The notes beneath the pieces are model-generated. The model saw only the letters and a program-made list of their open reading frames with translations. It searched no databases and had not been told where the DNA came from. From Sphingosinicella xenopeptidilytica (lineage in GTDB: Bacteria; Pseudomonadota; Alphaproteobacteria; Sphingomonadales; Sphingomonadaceae), in NCBI RefSeq assembly GCF_042676985.1, contig NZ_JBHTIK010000001.1, positions 1 through 64,000 on the forward strand: 64,000 bases of DNA, given 5' to 3'. The number at the start of each line of letters is the position of its first letter. Position 1 is the stretch's first letter. This document shows positions 1 through 9,304 of this stretch, piece by piece. Position numbers and translations under genes: made by a program.

Positions 1-90
1 TCGCTCCTTCCAAGCGCAAAATAGCCGAAACTCTCACTTTCAAAGCGGACCAGTTTTCAGGGGGAAGGCCACATCGATCTCGCGGTTGAA

Positions 91-1722
91 TTGAGCGCGG
101 ATGCAGAAAGGCGACATGAAATCAAACGCATTGTCTCGGCAGCCATGCCGGGCATCTTGTACGTGGAAGCCTGTCTAAGTTCTATAGAAGCCGCAGCGAC
201 AGAGTTTCTGAAGGATGGCGCATGGCTTGACGGCTGGTTTGCGGTTCGTCGCGCTATTCAGTTTGACGGAAAAGACTGGAAGCCCGAAGTTAAACGCCGG
301 GTGAATGCGATAGAAGTGCAATTGCGCCCTTCTGATCCGCACAACGTAGCTAAAGCCTATGTTCTGGGGAAGCGCGGATCGAGTTTTGATATTCTCGATC
401 TTGAGGCTGATATAGAGGGTAAAACTGACTATGCAGCCGCTAGCGACCGATTGGCGCAAAAAGCGGAAGCTCTAGGGCGTGACTTTGGCAACCAGAATGA
501 GCTTCTAAATCAGTTTCTTCCGGAAGCGCTTCGCTCAGATTATACAAACCACGCATTTTCTTTCGGTGGGGGCCTCGCCCAATCCTCCGCCCCTCTGACA
601 GACACGTGGCACACGCTGCGCAAAGCGCTAGTAAACGTTCCCGTCGAAGAGAGAAATGCTACGATCCTTGGCGGTTTCCTGCATCAAATTTTCAAGACCG
701 ATGCCTCGTTGGGTTCAACGATCCTCGACGAGGTGCTTATCGACCCTGATATGACCCAGCATCTCGTATATCTCCAAGTGCAGGCTGGCATAGATAGCGA
801 TGCGATCGAGCGACTGAGAAAAGCCATTTCTTCTGGCTGTGTCACAGCCCACGGTTTTTACGTCTTAACTTCCGGGGTCGTACGATCTGCACCGCAGGTC
901 AAGCTTGCGATGTTGTTGGATGAGCTTTGTGGGCTAGAAAACGGAACGAGTGTAGCACTCGAAATTCTTCACATGGCGCTTTATTGCTTAAAGACTGACG
1001 GAGTGGAGGTGGAAGGTGCTTTGCTCGATATAGGGCACCAGCTCCTGCTTCGGACGAAATATACTAACAATAGCGATGTGAGGGAGCATCGGGTCCAGCA
1101 GACAATCAAGGAATGCTATTCTGGCCCATCAGGTGAACAAGGTGCACGGGAACTATGTAAGCTGCTTAAACTCAAAATTTCTGCTCATGAAGTTAGTGGT
1201 TTTGATATCGATTATGCACTTTTTGCCCTCTTCGAGGTGCAGCCCATAATCGCTCTAAACGAGTTTTTGCTCAGCGCTGAAACAGACGAAGACCATTCCA
1301 TCTACGGGAGTGGCGGCTTAACCCGACAATCTCCACTCGAAAAGGTTGCCTCTAGTGTCCTGTGGTCATGGGCTGACCAAGCGCCTAGCGTAAGATATCC
1401 ACTGATAAGCCGTTCGTTGAATGTTTTTTCTACTAAGGATTTCGACGATGATAACGGACTGTCTCTGCGGTTCCTTGAGGGTCTAGAGAGATCGCCAGAT
1501 CGAGCTGAATTCCTAAGAAGCAACCCAGCTAGGATGCACCCTAACGGCTGGTCGGGGCATCTCTCGGCCATTTTGGATCGCCGCCGGGGGCATCTTGAGA
1601 CATTAGCTGATCATTCCGATCCCAATGTCAGGATTTGGGTTGCGGAGCAGATTTCAGACCTAAAACGGTGGGCCGACTACGAGAGAACACGAGAAAGCGA
1701 GAGGGAGGAGACGTTCGAATAG
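91..1722 (+). CDS. Unrecognised helical-repeat-like protein, C-terminal part, probably frameshifted
   Basis: I do not recognise this 543-residue product. It is largely alpha-helical in character. Its C-terminus pairs a HEAT-like segment (HSDPNVRIWVAEQI, about residues 508-521) with a charged Arg/Glu tail. The only available start is a TTG with no ribosome binding site at proper distance. Protein-like sequence (GHIDLAVEL) continues upstream in the same frame to a TAG at 22-24. Dropping one G from the G5 run at 60-64 would join this frame to the frame that reads KRKIAETLTFKADQF just upstream, so the true gene probably begins left of the window. Base composition is much AT-richer than the neighbours, suggesting transfer. 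Function unknown; long helical-repeat proteins are common in accessory and defence loci, but nothing here proves that role. Confidence 0.6.
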   Translation: MSADAERRHEIKRIVSAAMPGILYVEACLSSIEAAATEFLKDGAWLDGWFAVRRAIQFDGKDWKPEVKRRVNAIEVQLRPSDPHNVAKAYVLGKRGSSFDILDLEADIEGKTDYAAASDRLAQKAEALGRDFGNQNELLNQFLPEALRSDYTNHAFSFGGGLAQSSAPLTDTWHTLRKALVNVPVEERNATILGGFLHQIFKTDASLGSTILDEVLIDPDMTQHLVYLQVQAGIDSDAIERLRKAISSGCVTAHGFYVLTSGVVRSAPQVKLAMLLDELCGLENGTSVALEILHMALYCLKTDGVEVEGALLDIGHQLLLRTKYTNNSDVREHRVQQTIKECYSGPSGEQGARELCKLLKLKISAHEVSGFDIDYALFALFEVQPIIALNEFLLSAETDEDHSIYGSGGLTRQSPLEKVASSVLWSWADQAPSVRYPLISRSLNVFSTKDFDDDNGLSLRFLEGLERSPDRAEFLRSNPARMHPNGWSGHLSAILDRRRGHLETLADHSDPNVRIWVAEQISDLKRWADYERTRESEREETFE

Positions 1723-2085
1723 CGTCGGACGTGCGAGGTTGATCGTCTCAATGGTAAGGCAATGCCTTGCTTGTAAGGTTTTTTGAAATTTTTCTGTCGC
1801 GCCAAAGGCAGACTTCAAGTCAGCGTAGAAACAGACGACTTTATTCCCCCCCCCCGGGGGGGCTGTACCTCAACGGGAAGTGGCTCGATTCGATCTCATC
1901 TTCCGGGCAGAGTAGACATGAGATGAGCGGCAAGGATCATGCGTGATGGGGAAACCACGTATTGATACGACACCCAAGGCCGATTTGCCTCGTAATTTAG
2001 GAGCAATGAAGTGGGGATAGAGTGGGGGCGAAACCTACCCGCCGAGAGGCCGTCATCTTAACCATTTATAAAATAATAAGAAAAA
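1723..2085. other. Gene-free AT-richer stretch between island gene and tRNA-Thr
   Basis: No convincing coding frame lies in these 363 bases. The composition is AT-richer than the chromosome to the right. The stretch contains a C10G7 tract at 1846-1862 and ends directly at the 3' end of the tRNA gene. It looks like the non-coding end of an integrated element, but no integrase or second attachment copy is visible inside the window. Confidence 0.5.
1846..1862. repeat. C10G7 homopolymer palindrome
   Basis: Ten C residues are followed directly by seven G residues, giving a perfect 14-base self-complementary core. There is no T-run on either side, so it is not an ordinary intrinsic terminator. The length of such a tract may be polymorphic or miscalled. 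Confidence 0.7.
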
Positions 2086-2160
<75 letters not shown>

Positions 2161-2182
2161 ATGCCATTCATGCGGGCGGCGT

Positions 2183-2212
2183 CCTATGGGCGAGCAGGCG
2201 GCGCCTTGTCAA
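2183..2212 (-). promoter_or_regulatory. Probable promoter of tRNA-Thr
   Basis: On the minus strand a perfect -35 hexamer TTGACA (2207-2212) is followed after 18 bases by CATAGG (2183-2188), an acceptable -10 for a high-GC alphaproteobacterium. It ends 22 bases before the tRNA 5' end. Inferred from consensus and position only. Confidence 0.55.
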
Positions 2213-2258
2213 GCAAGGTGCTTGGCGAAAGCGCATGAATCCCGTTAAATGCCGGACT

Positions 2259-2405
2259 ATGACCAGCACGCCTGTCGACGACCGCAAGGCCCGCCTCGCC
2301 GCGGCGCTGCGGCAGAATCTGCATCGCCGGAAGGCTGCGTCCCGTGCTGCACCGGAACAGGTCCCCGGCGGTGTCGCGCAGGAGCGGGAGCCAGACCCAA
2401 CCTAG
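2259..2405 (+). CDS. Small basic protein (48 aa), conserved-type hypothetical
   Basis: This short frame starts MTSTPVDDRKARLAAALRQN and continues with a basic LHRRKAASRA stretch before an acidic/proline tail. An amphipathic RLAAALRxNLxRRKA segment of this sort is familiar from small hypothetical proteins of sphingomonads, as far as I recall. An in-frame ATG at 2235 is an alternative start. It is convergent with the aminopeptidase gene and overlaps its stop by 4 bases. The composition is that of the core chromosome, unlike the island left of the tRNA. Role unknown. Confidence 0.55.
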   Translation: MTSTPVDDRKARLAAALRQNLHRRKAASRAAPEQVPGGVAQEREPDPT

Positions 2406-4189
2406 ATCGCGCGTGTCGCTTCGGCGAGCCAGCCGCGCACGTCCTCGGGAACCATGGGCGTCAGCGTCTCGCGGACACGGGCGTGATAGGCGTTCAGCCA
2501 AGCCCGCTCCATATCGCTGAGCAGTGTTGCATCGACGAGGCGGAGATCGATCGGTGCCAGTGTCAGCGTTTCGAAGCCGAGCATGGTTTGCTCGGCGCCC
2601 TCCACCTCGACCGGGACAACCAGCACGAGGTTTTCGATGCGTATGCCGTATTCGCCGGTCTTGTAGTAACCGGGCTCGTCTGAGAGGATCATGCCCGCTG
2701 CAAGCGGCTCGTCGCCGCCGCCGAACGTGGCGATGCGCTGCGGGCCTTCGTGCACCGAGAGGAAGCTGCCGACGCCGTGGCCGGTGCCGTGCGCGTAATC
2801 GAGGCCCGCCTGCCAGAGGAACTGGCGCGCCAGCACATCGAGCTGGCTGCCGCGGGTGCCGACCGGGAAGCGCGCCGTGGCGAGCGCGATATGGCCCTTC
2901 AGCACACGCGTGAAGCGGTCCTTCATCTCCACCGTCGGCGTGCCGACGATCATCGTGCGCGTCACGTCGGTGGTGCCGTCGAGATACTGGCCGCCCGAAT
3001 CGAGCAGGAAGATGCTGTCCTGCTCCACCTTGCGGTTGGTTTCCGGCGAGACGCGGTAGTGGACGATCGCGCCGTTCGGCCCGGCACCCGAGATCGTATC
3101 GAACGACAGATCCTTCAAAAGGTTGGATTCGCGGCGGAAATCCTCGAGCTTTTCGGCGACGGCGATCTCGTCGAGCGCACCTTTCGGCGCCTCGCGATCG
3201 AACCAGCCGAGGAAACGCGAAAGCGCCGCACCGTCGCGCACGTGCGCGGCCTTCGTACCCGCGATCTCGACCGGATTTTTGATCGCCTTGGCCAGAATGC
3301 AGGGATCGCGGGCCTCGACGATGCGCGCACCGCCAGCCTCCAGTGCCTGAAAGATTGCCGCGACGCAGGTGGCCGGATCGGCTGCGACGGTCTTGCCTGC
3401 CTTGCCGAGCGCCATGAGCGCCTCCACGAACGCTTCCGGGGGCAGGAGCGCAACGTCCGGCCCCAGATGCGCGACGACATCGGGCGTGATCTTCGCGGGC
3501 GCCGTGAAGAGCTGCGCCGTGCCGTCCGCCGCAACGATCGCGAAGGCGAGCGCCACGGGCGTGCGTGAGACGTCGCGGCCGCGTACGTTGAACAGCCATG
3601 CGATCGAATCGAGCGCGGCGATCACCACGCAGTCCGCCGTCTTCTCGCCGAGCCAGCGGGCGATGTTGGCGCGCTTTTCGGCTGACGCTTGCCCGGCAAG
3701 CGCCTCGCCGTGCACCTCGAAGCGCTCGGCTGACGGTGCCGGCCGGTCGGTCCAGACGCGGTCGACGGGGTTATCCGTCACCGGAACGAGTTCGGCGCCC
3801 TTCGCCGCGAGACGCTTGCCCGTCGCTTCCGCCCAGCCGCGCGTGTGCAGCCACGGATCGAAGCCGATGCGCTGCCCCGGCCCGACCTTTTCCTCCAACC
3901 AGTCGGCGATCTGCACTTTGGGCACGCCGAGGTATTGGTAGAGCGTGCCATCCACCTGATCGCGGACCTGCAGCGTGTAGCGCCCGTCGACGAAGATGCC
4001 GGCCTCTCCGCTCAGCACCACGGCGGACCCTGCCGAGCCCTCGAACCCCGTGAGCCACGCCAGCCGCTGCGCGTAGCTGCCGACATACTCGCTCATGTGC
4101 TCGTCGGTGAGCGGCACGACGAAGCCGTCGTAGCGGTTCTCCGCCAGCGTGCGGCGCAGCGCAGCCAGCCGATCGCGATAAGTCGACAT
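2402..4189 (-). CDS. pepP: Xaa-Pro aminopeptidase (M24B family)
   Basis: This cytosolic metallopeptidase removes the N-terminal residue from peptides with proline in second position. The protein has 595 residues, the length of the three-domain APP1-like form rather than the shorter E. coli PepP. Two creatinase-type N-terminal domains precede a C-terminal pita-bread domain. Metal ligands are visible as D397 (LLDSGGQYLDG) and D408 (TTDVTRT), with a His near 470 (HGTGHGVG) and a Glu near 503 (DEPGYY). The ATG has a good GAGGAG ribosome binding site. It is divergent from the c-di-GMP gene across 110 bases. Family call is firm; the exact substrate range is inferred. Confidence 0.93.
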   Translation of the reverse strand: MSTYRDRLAALRRTLAENRYDGFVVPLTDEHMSEYVGSYAQRLAWLTGFEGSAGSAVVLSGEAGIFVDGRYTLQVRDQVDGTLYQYLGVPKVQIADWLEEKVGPGQRIGFDPWLHTRGWAEATGKRLAAKGAELVPVTDNPVDRVWTDRPAPSAERFEVHGEALAGQASAEKRANIARWLGEKTADCVVIAALDSIAWLFNVRGRDVSRTPVALAFAIVAADGTAQLFTAPAKITPDVVAHLGPDVALLPPEAFVEALMALGKAGKTVAADPATCVAAIFQALEAGGARIVEARDPCILAKAIKNPVEIAGTKAAHVRDGAALSRFLGWFDREAPKGALDEIAVAEKLEDFRRESNLLKDLSFDTISGAGPNGAIVHYRVSPETNRKVEQDSIFLLDSGGQYLDGTTDVTRTMIVGTPTVEMKDRFTRVLKGHIALATARFPVGTRGSQLDVLARQFLWQAGLDYAHGTGHGVGSFLSVHEGPQRIATFGGGDEPLAAGMILSDEPGYYKTGEYGIRIENLVLVVPVEVEGAEQTMLGFETLTLAPIDLRLVDATLLSDMERAWLNAYHARVRETLTPMVPEDVRGWLAEATRAI

Positions 4190-4299
4190 CGAAAACTCCT
4201 CAAAAGGCGGTCCGTACGGCCGATTCTGCGCCGCTGCGCCAAGGCTTTGTTAAATTTCGCGTGCCAATATGGCGCGAGATCGAGACTGGAACAATCGCA

Positions 4300-6678
4300 A
4301 TGATGGACCGCATACTGGCGCTGGGCGGCCAGTTCGACCCGAATTTCACGGCACTTGCCGTCATCATTTGCGTGATGTCGATGCTCACCGCCGTGCGGCT
4401 TTTCTCCCGCGGCTTCGTGGCGCGTGGCGAAGCGCGGCCCACATGGCTGCTGCTTGCCGGCATCTCCGCCGGTTTCGGCGCGTGGGCGATGCATTTCCTT
4501 GCGATGCTGGCCTATCATCCGGGCGTACCGACCGGGCACGGTCCGGTCGGGCTGCTCACCTCGCTGATTCTCGTGCTGCCGATGGCGATCGCGGCCTTTT
4601 ACGCCGCTGCGAACCTCGACGGCTGGGTACGCCCGGCCTTCGGCGGCATCATCCTGACCTTCGCGGTCACGGTGATGCACTTCTCCAGCCTCAAGGATTT
4701 CCGCGTCGACGGCGTGTTCAATGTCGATCGCGATCTCGTGGCCGTCGCCTTCGTCGCCTGCGCGCTGCTCGCGGGCGCTGGCTTCGCGATTACCGGCCCG
4801 GCGCGCACAGTGCGGCGGCAAGCCATCGGCGGCATCGTCCTCGGCCTTGCGGTTTCGGCCTTCCATTTCATCGCCATGGCCGCGCTCAACATCGTTCCGG
4901 GCAAGGGCGAAACGGGCGGCCTCATCATCTCGGAGTTCGCCATCGCGGGCGCCATCGCCGCCGTCACGCTGATCGTCATCGCCACCGGCCTCGGTGCGGC
5001 GCTTGTCGACGCCAAGGGCGCCGAGCGCGCGGTCGAGCGCCTGCGCCGGCTCGCGAACGGCGCCTTCGAGGGCATCGTGATCACCGCACACGGCAAGATC
5101 ATCGACGCGAACACCAGCTTCCTCAACCTCGTCCGCGCCGACCACGATGATGTCGTCGGCCGTTCGGTCGACAAGAACCTGCTCGAACGCGGCTACAGCC
5201 AGACCGGCAACGAGGATGCGCTGCTCAGCCCCTTCGACCACGGCGAGGCGATCCCGGTCGAGGTCCGCACGCGCAGCCTCTCCGACGACAAGGCCGAGGC
5301 GGTCTACGCGATCCGCGACCTTCGCGCGCAGCGCAAGGCCGAAGAAGAAATCCGCTACCTCGCGCAGCACGACAGTGCCACGCGCCTTCTCAACCGCAAT
5401 GCCTTCATGGCGCGCCTCGACGCGCTGCTGGAGCGCGCCGCGCAGGAAGGCGAGCCGGTCGCGCTGCTGTTCATCGATCTCGATCTCTTCAAGCACATCA
5501 ACGACGTCCACGGCCACCGTGCCGGCGATCTCGTGATCACCGAAGTTGCCAATCGCCTGCGCGGCATGGCCAAGGGATCGAGCCTTCTGGGACGCATCGG
5601 CGGCGACGAGTTCGTCATCGCGCTCTACGGCGGCACGCAGCCGACCGAAGCCGCGCAGTGTGCGCACAGCCTGCTCGAAAAGCTGCTGGAGCCGGTGCCC
5701 TACGAGGAGCACAAGGTCGAAATTTCCGGCAGCGTCGGCATCAGCCTGTATCCCGCGGACGCGGGCAACGCCTCCGACCTCGTCGCCTTCGCCGACATGG
5801 CGCTCTACCGGGCGAAGCGCGGCGGACGCAACGCCGCCTGCTTCTTCAGCCGCGACATGGACGAAGCGATCCGTGACCGTCGCCGCCTCGCGCGCGATCT
5901 CAAGAAGGGTATCGACGCGGGCGAGCTTCGGCTCAGCTACCAGCCGCTCGCCGCGATGGCGGACGGCCGCATCGTCGGCTTCGAAGCGCTCGTGCGCTGG
6001 CAGCATCCGGTGCGCGGGCTGCTGCAGCCCGACGACTTCATCCTCGTCGCCGAGGAAAACGGCCTCATCATCGCGCTCGGCAACTGGGTGCTGAAGCAGG
6101 CGTGTTTCGAGGCCGCGAAGTGGGAACGCCCCTTCCGCGTCGCCGTGAACCTCTCGGCATTGCATCTGCAGGACAATTCGCTCGTCAGCCGCGTGCACGA
6201 GATCCTCGTCAACAGCGGACTTTCGCCGGCGCGGCTTGAAATCGAGATCACCGAATCGGCGCTGTTCCTCGATCAGGCGCGCGCGCTTTCGAACCTGCGC
6301 CGCCTGAAGGCACTCGGCGTGCGCATCGCGATGGACGACTTCGGCACCGGCTATTCGTCGCTCTCGACGCTGAACGCCTTCCCGTTCGACCGCATCAAGA
6401 TCGACCGCAGCTTCGTTGACGAGATCAGCCGTTCGCCGCAGGCGGAGAAGATCGTGCGCGCCATCGTCAGCCTCGGCCACAGCCTCGGCGTGCCGATCAC
6501 CGCCGAAGGCGTCGAGACCGAAACCCAGCTCGAATTCCTGCGCCGCGAAGGCTGCGATCAGGTCCAGGGCTTCCTGATCGGCCGCCCCGAACACATCGAC
6601 ATGCACGCCGGGCTGGTGACGCCATCGAACCCCGGCGTGCCGGGCATAGAGGACGACAAGGTCGCGCAGGCCTCCTGA
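4300..6678 (+). CDS. MHYT-sensor bifunctional GGDEF/EAL c-di-GMP protein
   Basis: An integral-membrane sensor is fused to cyclase and phosphodiesterase domains for cyclic di-GMP. The N-terminal 245 residues contain about seven membrane segments with three MHYT-like motifs (AMHFLAML, VMHFSSL, AFHFIAMA), thought to bind metal and sense gas or redox state. A short PAS-like linker follows. The intact GGDEF is at about residues 434-438 and the intact EAL at about 562-564. The EAL-domain signatures EITES, DDFGTGYSS, IKIDRSFV and TAEGVE are all present. The product-inhibition RxxD site is absent (KGSS in its place). Start is ATG 4300 or 4303; an upstream GTG at 4261 is less likely. Which activity dominates cannot be read from sequence. 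Confidence 0.93.
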   Translation: MMDRILALGGQFDPNFTALAVIICVMSMLTAVRLFSRGFVARGEARPTWLLLAGISAGFGAWAMHFLAMLAYHPGVPTGHGPVGLLTSLILVLPMAIAAFYAAANLDGWVRPAFGGIILTFAVTVMHFSSLKDFRVDGVFNVDRDLVAVAFVACALLAGAGFAITGPARTVRRQAIGGIVLGLAVSAFHFIAMAALNIVPGKGETGGLIISEFAIAGAIAAVTLIVIATGLGAALVDAKGAERAVERLRRLANGAFEGIVITAHGKIIDANTSFLNLVRADHDDVVGRSVDKNLLERGYSQTGNEDALLSPFDHGEAIPVEVRTRSLSDDKAEAVYAIRDLRAQRKAEEEIRYLAQHDSATRLLNRNAFMARLDALLERAAQEGEPVALLFIDLDLFKHINDVHGHRAGDLVITEVANRLRGMAKGSSLLGRIGGDEFVIALYGGTQPTEAAQCAHSLLEKLLEPVPYEEHKVEISGSVGISLYPADAGNASDLVAFADMALYRAKRGGRNAACFFSRDMDEAIRDRRRLARDLKKGIDAGELRLSYQPLAAMADGRIVGFEALVRWQHPVRGLLQPDDFILVAEENGLIIALGNWVLKQACFEAAKWERPFRVAVNLSALHLQDNSLVSRVHEILVNSGLSPARLEIEITESALFLDQARALSNLRRLKALGVRIAMDDFGTGYSSLSTLNAFPFDRIKIDRSFVDEISRSPQAEKIVRAIVSLGHSLGVPITAEGVETETQLEFLRREGCDQVQGFLIGRPEHIDMHAGLVTPSNPGVPGIEDDKVAQAS

Positions 6679-6761
6679 ACGGTTGACCGCGGCGGCGCCG
6701 CTCGCGCAAACACACCGGACCTTCCCTGCGGCCGCCCGCGGCCCAGATCGACCGGAGTGCC

Positions 6762-8816
6762 ATGACCGAGATTTCGAAGCCGCCCGTCGCTGCCCTGAGG
6801 CCGCACAGTTTCACGCACCACGGCATCACGGTTGAAGACCCGTATGCGTGGCTTCGCGATCCCGGCTACCCGCAGGTGACGGACACCGAAATTCTCGCCT
6901 ACCTCAATGCCGAGAACGCTTATTTCGAAGCGGTGATGGCCCCGCAGAAGGGCCTGATCGACACGATCTTCACCGAGATGAAAGGCCGCGTGAAAGACGA
7001 CGATTCGAGCGTCCCGCAGCGCGACGGCGATTTCCTCTACTGGTATGCCTTCGATGCAGGCGCGGAGTACCGCACATGGTATCGCCGCCCCGTCACCGGC
7101 GGCAGCGACACCGTGATCCTCGCCGAGCCCCGCCTCGCGGAAGGCCACGCCTATTTCCGGCTTGGCGGTCTCGCCGTCAGCCCGAACGGCCGCCTGCTCG
7201 CCTATGCGGTCGATACGAACGGTTCCGAACGTTATGTGCTGCGCGTGCGCGATCTCGAAACCGGCGCCGAGCTCTCCGACGTGATCGAAAACTGGCGCTA
7301 CGGCCTCGTCTGGGCCGCCGATTCGCAGAGCTTCCTCTACACGGACGCCGACGAGAACTGGCGTTCCAAGGTGATCTGGCACCACCGTCTCGGCGATGCA
7401 CAGTCCGCCGACCGCGCCGTCTACACCGAGGAGGCCGAGGAATTCGGCGTCCAGATCGGCCGCACGCAATCGCGCAGATACGCCGTGCTCCAGACCGGCG
7501 ACCACGCGACAAGCGAGGTGCGCCTGCTGCCGACGGACGATTTCACGGCCATGCCGGTGCTCGTGTCGCCGCGCAAGGCCGACCGGCAATACGACGTCGA
7601 TGAACGCGAGGGCACGCTCTACATCCGCGTGAACGATACGCACCCGAACTTCCGCATCGTCACCGCGCCGGTCTCCGCGCCGGGCCAGTGGAGCGAACTC
7701 GTCGCGGGCAGCGACCGGCACTACATTCAGTCCGTCACCAGCTTCGAGAACCTCCTCGCCATCGAGGAGCGCGTCGACGGTCTTTCGCAGATCCGGCTGC
7801 ACCGCTACGAAGACGGCAGCCAGCGCTACATCGCCTTCCCGGAAGCCAGCTTCGTCGCGAACCTGTCGACCAATCCGGAATACCGCGCCGAGCGGCTGCG
7901 GATCGACTACCAGTCGATGGTGACGCCCAACACCGTTTACGACTATCACCTCGCCGACGACCGCCTCGAAACCCTGAAAGTGCGCGAGATTCCGAGCGGT
8001 TACGACCCCTCGCAATACGCGACCGAGCGGCTGATGGCGCCCGCGCGCGACGGCACATTGGTTCCCGTTTCCGTCGTCTATCGCCGGGATTTCGTGAAGG
8101 ACGGCCGCGGGCCGCTGCACGTCTACGCCTACGGCGCCTATGGCTTCGCCTTCCCACCGGGCTTCTCGGCGAACCGGCTGTCGCTGCTCGATCGCGGCTT
8201 CGCTTATGCCATCGCGCACATCCGCGGCGGCGACGATCTCGGCTACCAGTGGTATCTCGACGGCAAGCTGCAGAAGCGCGCCAACACCTTCAACGATTTC
8301 GTCGATGTCACGCGCTTCCTGATCGATCAGGGCTTCGCTTCGCCCGGCCGCGTCACTGCGTCCGGCGGCTCGGCGGGTGGTGAGCTGATGGGCGCGATCG
8401 TCAATCAGGCGCCGGAGCTTTACGGCGCGGTCGCCGCGCACGTGCCGTTCGTCGACGTGCTGAATACGATGCTCGACGACACGCTGCCGCTCACCCCCGG
8501 CGAATGGCCGGAGTGGGGCAATCCCATCGCGGACGCAGACGCGTTCGCGCTCATCCGCAGCTACAGCCCCTACGACAATGTGACCGAGCAGGCCTATCCG
8601 GCGTTGCTCATCACCGGCGGGCTCAACGATCCGCGCGTCACCTATTGGGAACCGGCCAAGTGGGCGGCGAAGCTGCGCGCCGCCAAGACCGACGACAACG
8701 TGCTGCTCCTCAAGACCAACATGGGCGCGGGGCACGGCGGCAAGTCCGGGCGCTATGTCTCGCTGGAGGAGGACGCCGAGGAATATGCGTTCCTGATCAG
8801 TCAGATCGGCCAATGA
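6762..8816 (+). CDS. ptrB: Oligopeptidase B (S9A serine peptidase)
   Basis: A cytosolic serine peptidase cleaving short peptides after Arg/Lys. At 684 residues it has the usual length: an N-terminal seven-bladed propeller and a C-terminal alpha/beta-hydrolase domain. The triad is visible as S537 (SGGSAGGEL), D623 (GGLNDPRV) and H658 (GAGHGGKSG). The LPLTPGEWPEWGNP signature separates oligopeptidase B from prolyl oligopeptidase. There is no signal peptide. A CGGAG site precedes the ATG. The gene shares ATGA with the thioesterase downstream, so the two are translationally coupled. Confidence 0.93.
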   Translation: MTEISKPPVAALRPHSFTHHGITVEDPYAWLRDPGYPQVTDTEILAYLNAENAYFEAVMAPQKGLIDTIFTEMKGRVKDDDSSVPQRDGDFLYWYAFDAGAEYRTWYRRPVTGGSDTVILAEPRLAEGHAYFRLGGLAVSPNGRLLAYAVDTNGSERYVLRVRDLETGAELSDVIENWRYGLVWAADSQSFLYTDADENWRSKVIWHHRLGDAQSADRAVYTEEAEEFGVQIGRTQSRRYAVLQTGDHATSEVRLLPTDDFTAMPVLVSPRKADRQYDVDEREGTLYIRVNDTHPNFRIVTAPVSAPGQWSELVAGSDRHYIQSVTSFENLLAIEERVDGLSQIRLHRYEDGSQRYIAFPEASFVANLSTNPEYRAERLRIDYQSMVTPNTVYDYHLADDRLETLKVREIPSGYDPSQYATERLMAPARDGTLVPVSVVYRRDFVKDGRGPLHVYAYGAYGFAFPPGFSANRLSLLDRGFAYAIAHIRGGDDLGYQWYLDGKLQKRANTFNDFVDVTRFLIDQGFASPGRVTASGGSAGGELMGAIVNQAPELYGAVAAHVPFVDVLNTMLDDTLPLTPGEWPEWGNPIADADAFALIRSYSPYDNVTEQAYPALLITGGLNDPRVTYWEPAKWAAKLRAAKTDDNVLLLKTNMGAGHGGKSGRYVSLEEDAEEYAFLISQIGQ

Positions 8817-9235
8817 GCGAGGATGCGCAGGTTTCCGTCTTCACGCAGCAGAAGAACCCTGCGCCGGAGGATATCGACGAGCTCGGCCATGTGAACAACG
8901 CCGTCTACGTGCGCTGGATTCAGGATATCGCGGTCGCGCATTGGTATTCTGTCGCGCCCGCCGATCTTGCCCGGAACGTCGTGTGGGTCGTCGTTCGCCA
9001 CGAGATCGACTACCGCGCGCCGAGCCACCTCGGCGAAACGCTGACACTCAGAACGTGGGTCGGCGACGCCCCCAAGGGCGCACGCTACGACCGCTTCGTC
9101 GAAATTGCCGGGCCGGACGGCAAGGTGCGGGTGCGCGCACTCACCACATGGGCGCTGCTCGACCGCGAAAGCCGCCGTCCGATGCGCGTGACAGCGGAAA
9201 TCACCGCGCCTTTCGTTCCGAAAAAGTCGGTATAG
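8813..9235 (+). CDS. Acyl-CoA thioesterase (4HBT hotdog family)
   Basis: A 140-residue single-hotdog thioesterase. The family motif DIDELGHVNNAVYVRW lies near residues 21-36, with the Asp and Asn typical of YbgC/4HBT enzymes that hydrolyse acyl-CoA esters. The start ATG overlaps the oligopeptidase stop by 4 bases (ATGA). The likely substrate is a short or medium acyl-CoA or an aromatic acyl-CoA; sequence alone does not decide. It ends 66 bases before the cpaF start region. Confidence 0.85.
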   Translation: MSEDAQVSVFTQQKNPAPEDIDELGHVNNAVYVRWIQDIAVAHWYSVAPADLARNVVWVVVRHEIDYRAPSHLGETLTLRTWVGDAPKGARYDRFVEIAGPDGKVRVRALTTWALLDRESRRPMRVTAEITAPFVPKKSV

Positions 9236-9304
9236 TTAGGAGTTTGCTAAGCTTGCCGCGCTAGTTTCCCTCAGCGGTCGACGGTTTCGGCCGAGGGGAT
9301 CATG

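Noticed and set aside
1846..1862. C10G7 tract as a terminator
   Set aside because: No loop-forming spacer and no T-run on either strand.
4093..6606. Very long minus-strand frame opposite the c-di-GMP gene (837 codons)
   Set aside because: An antisense shadow caused by high GC at third codon positions; its translation is low-complexity Arg/Asp/Glu/Ala-rich with no domain.
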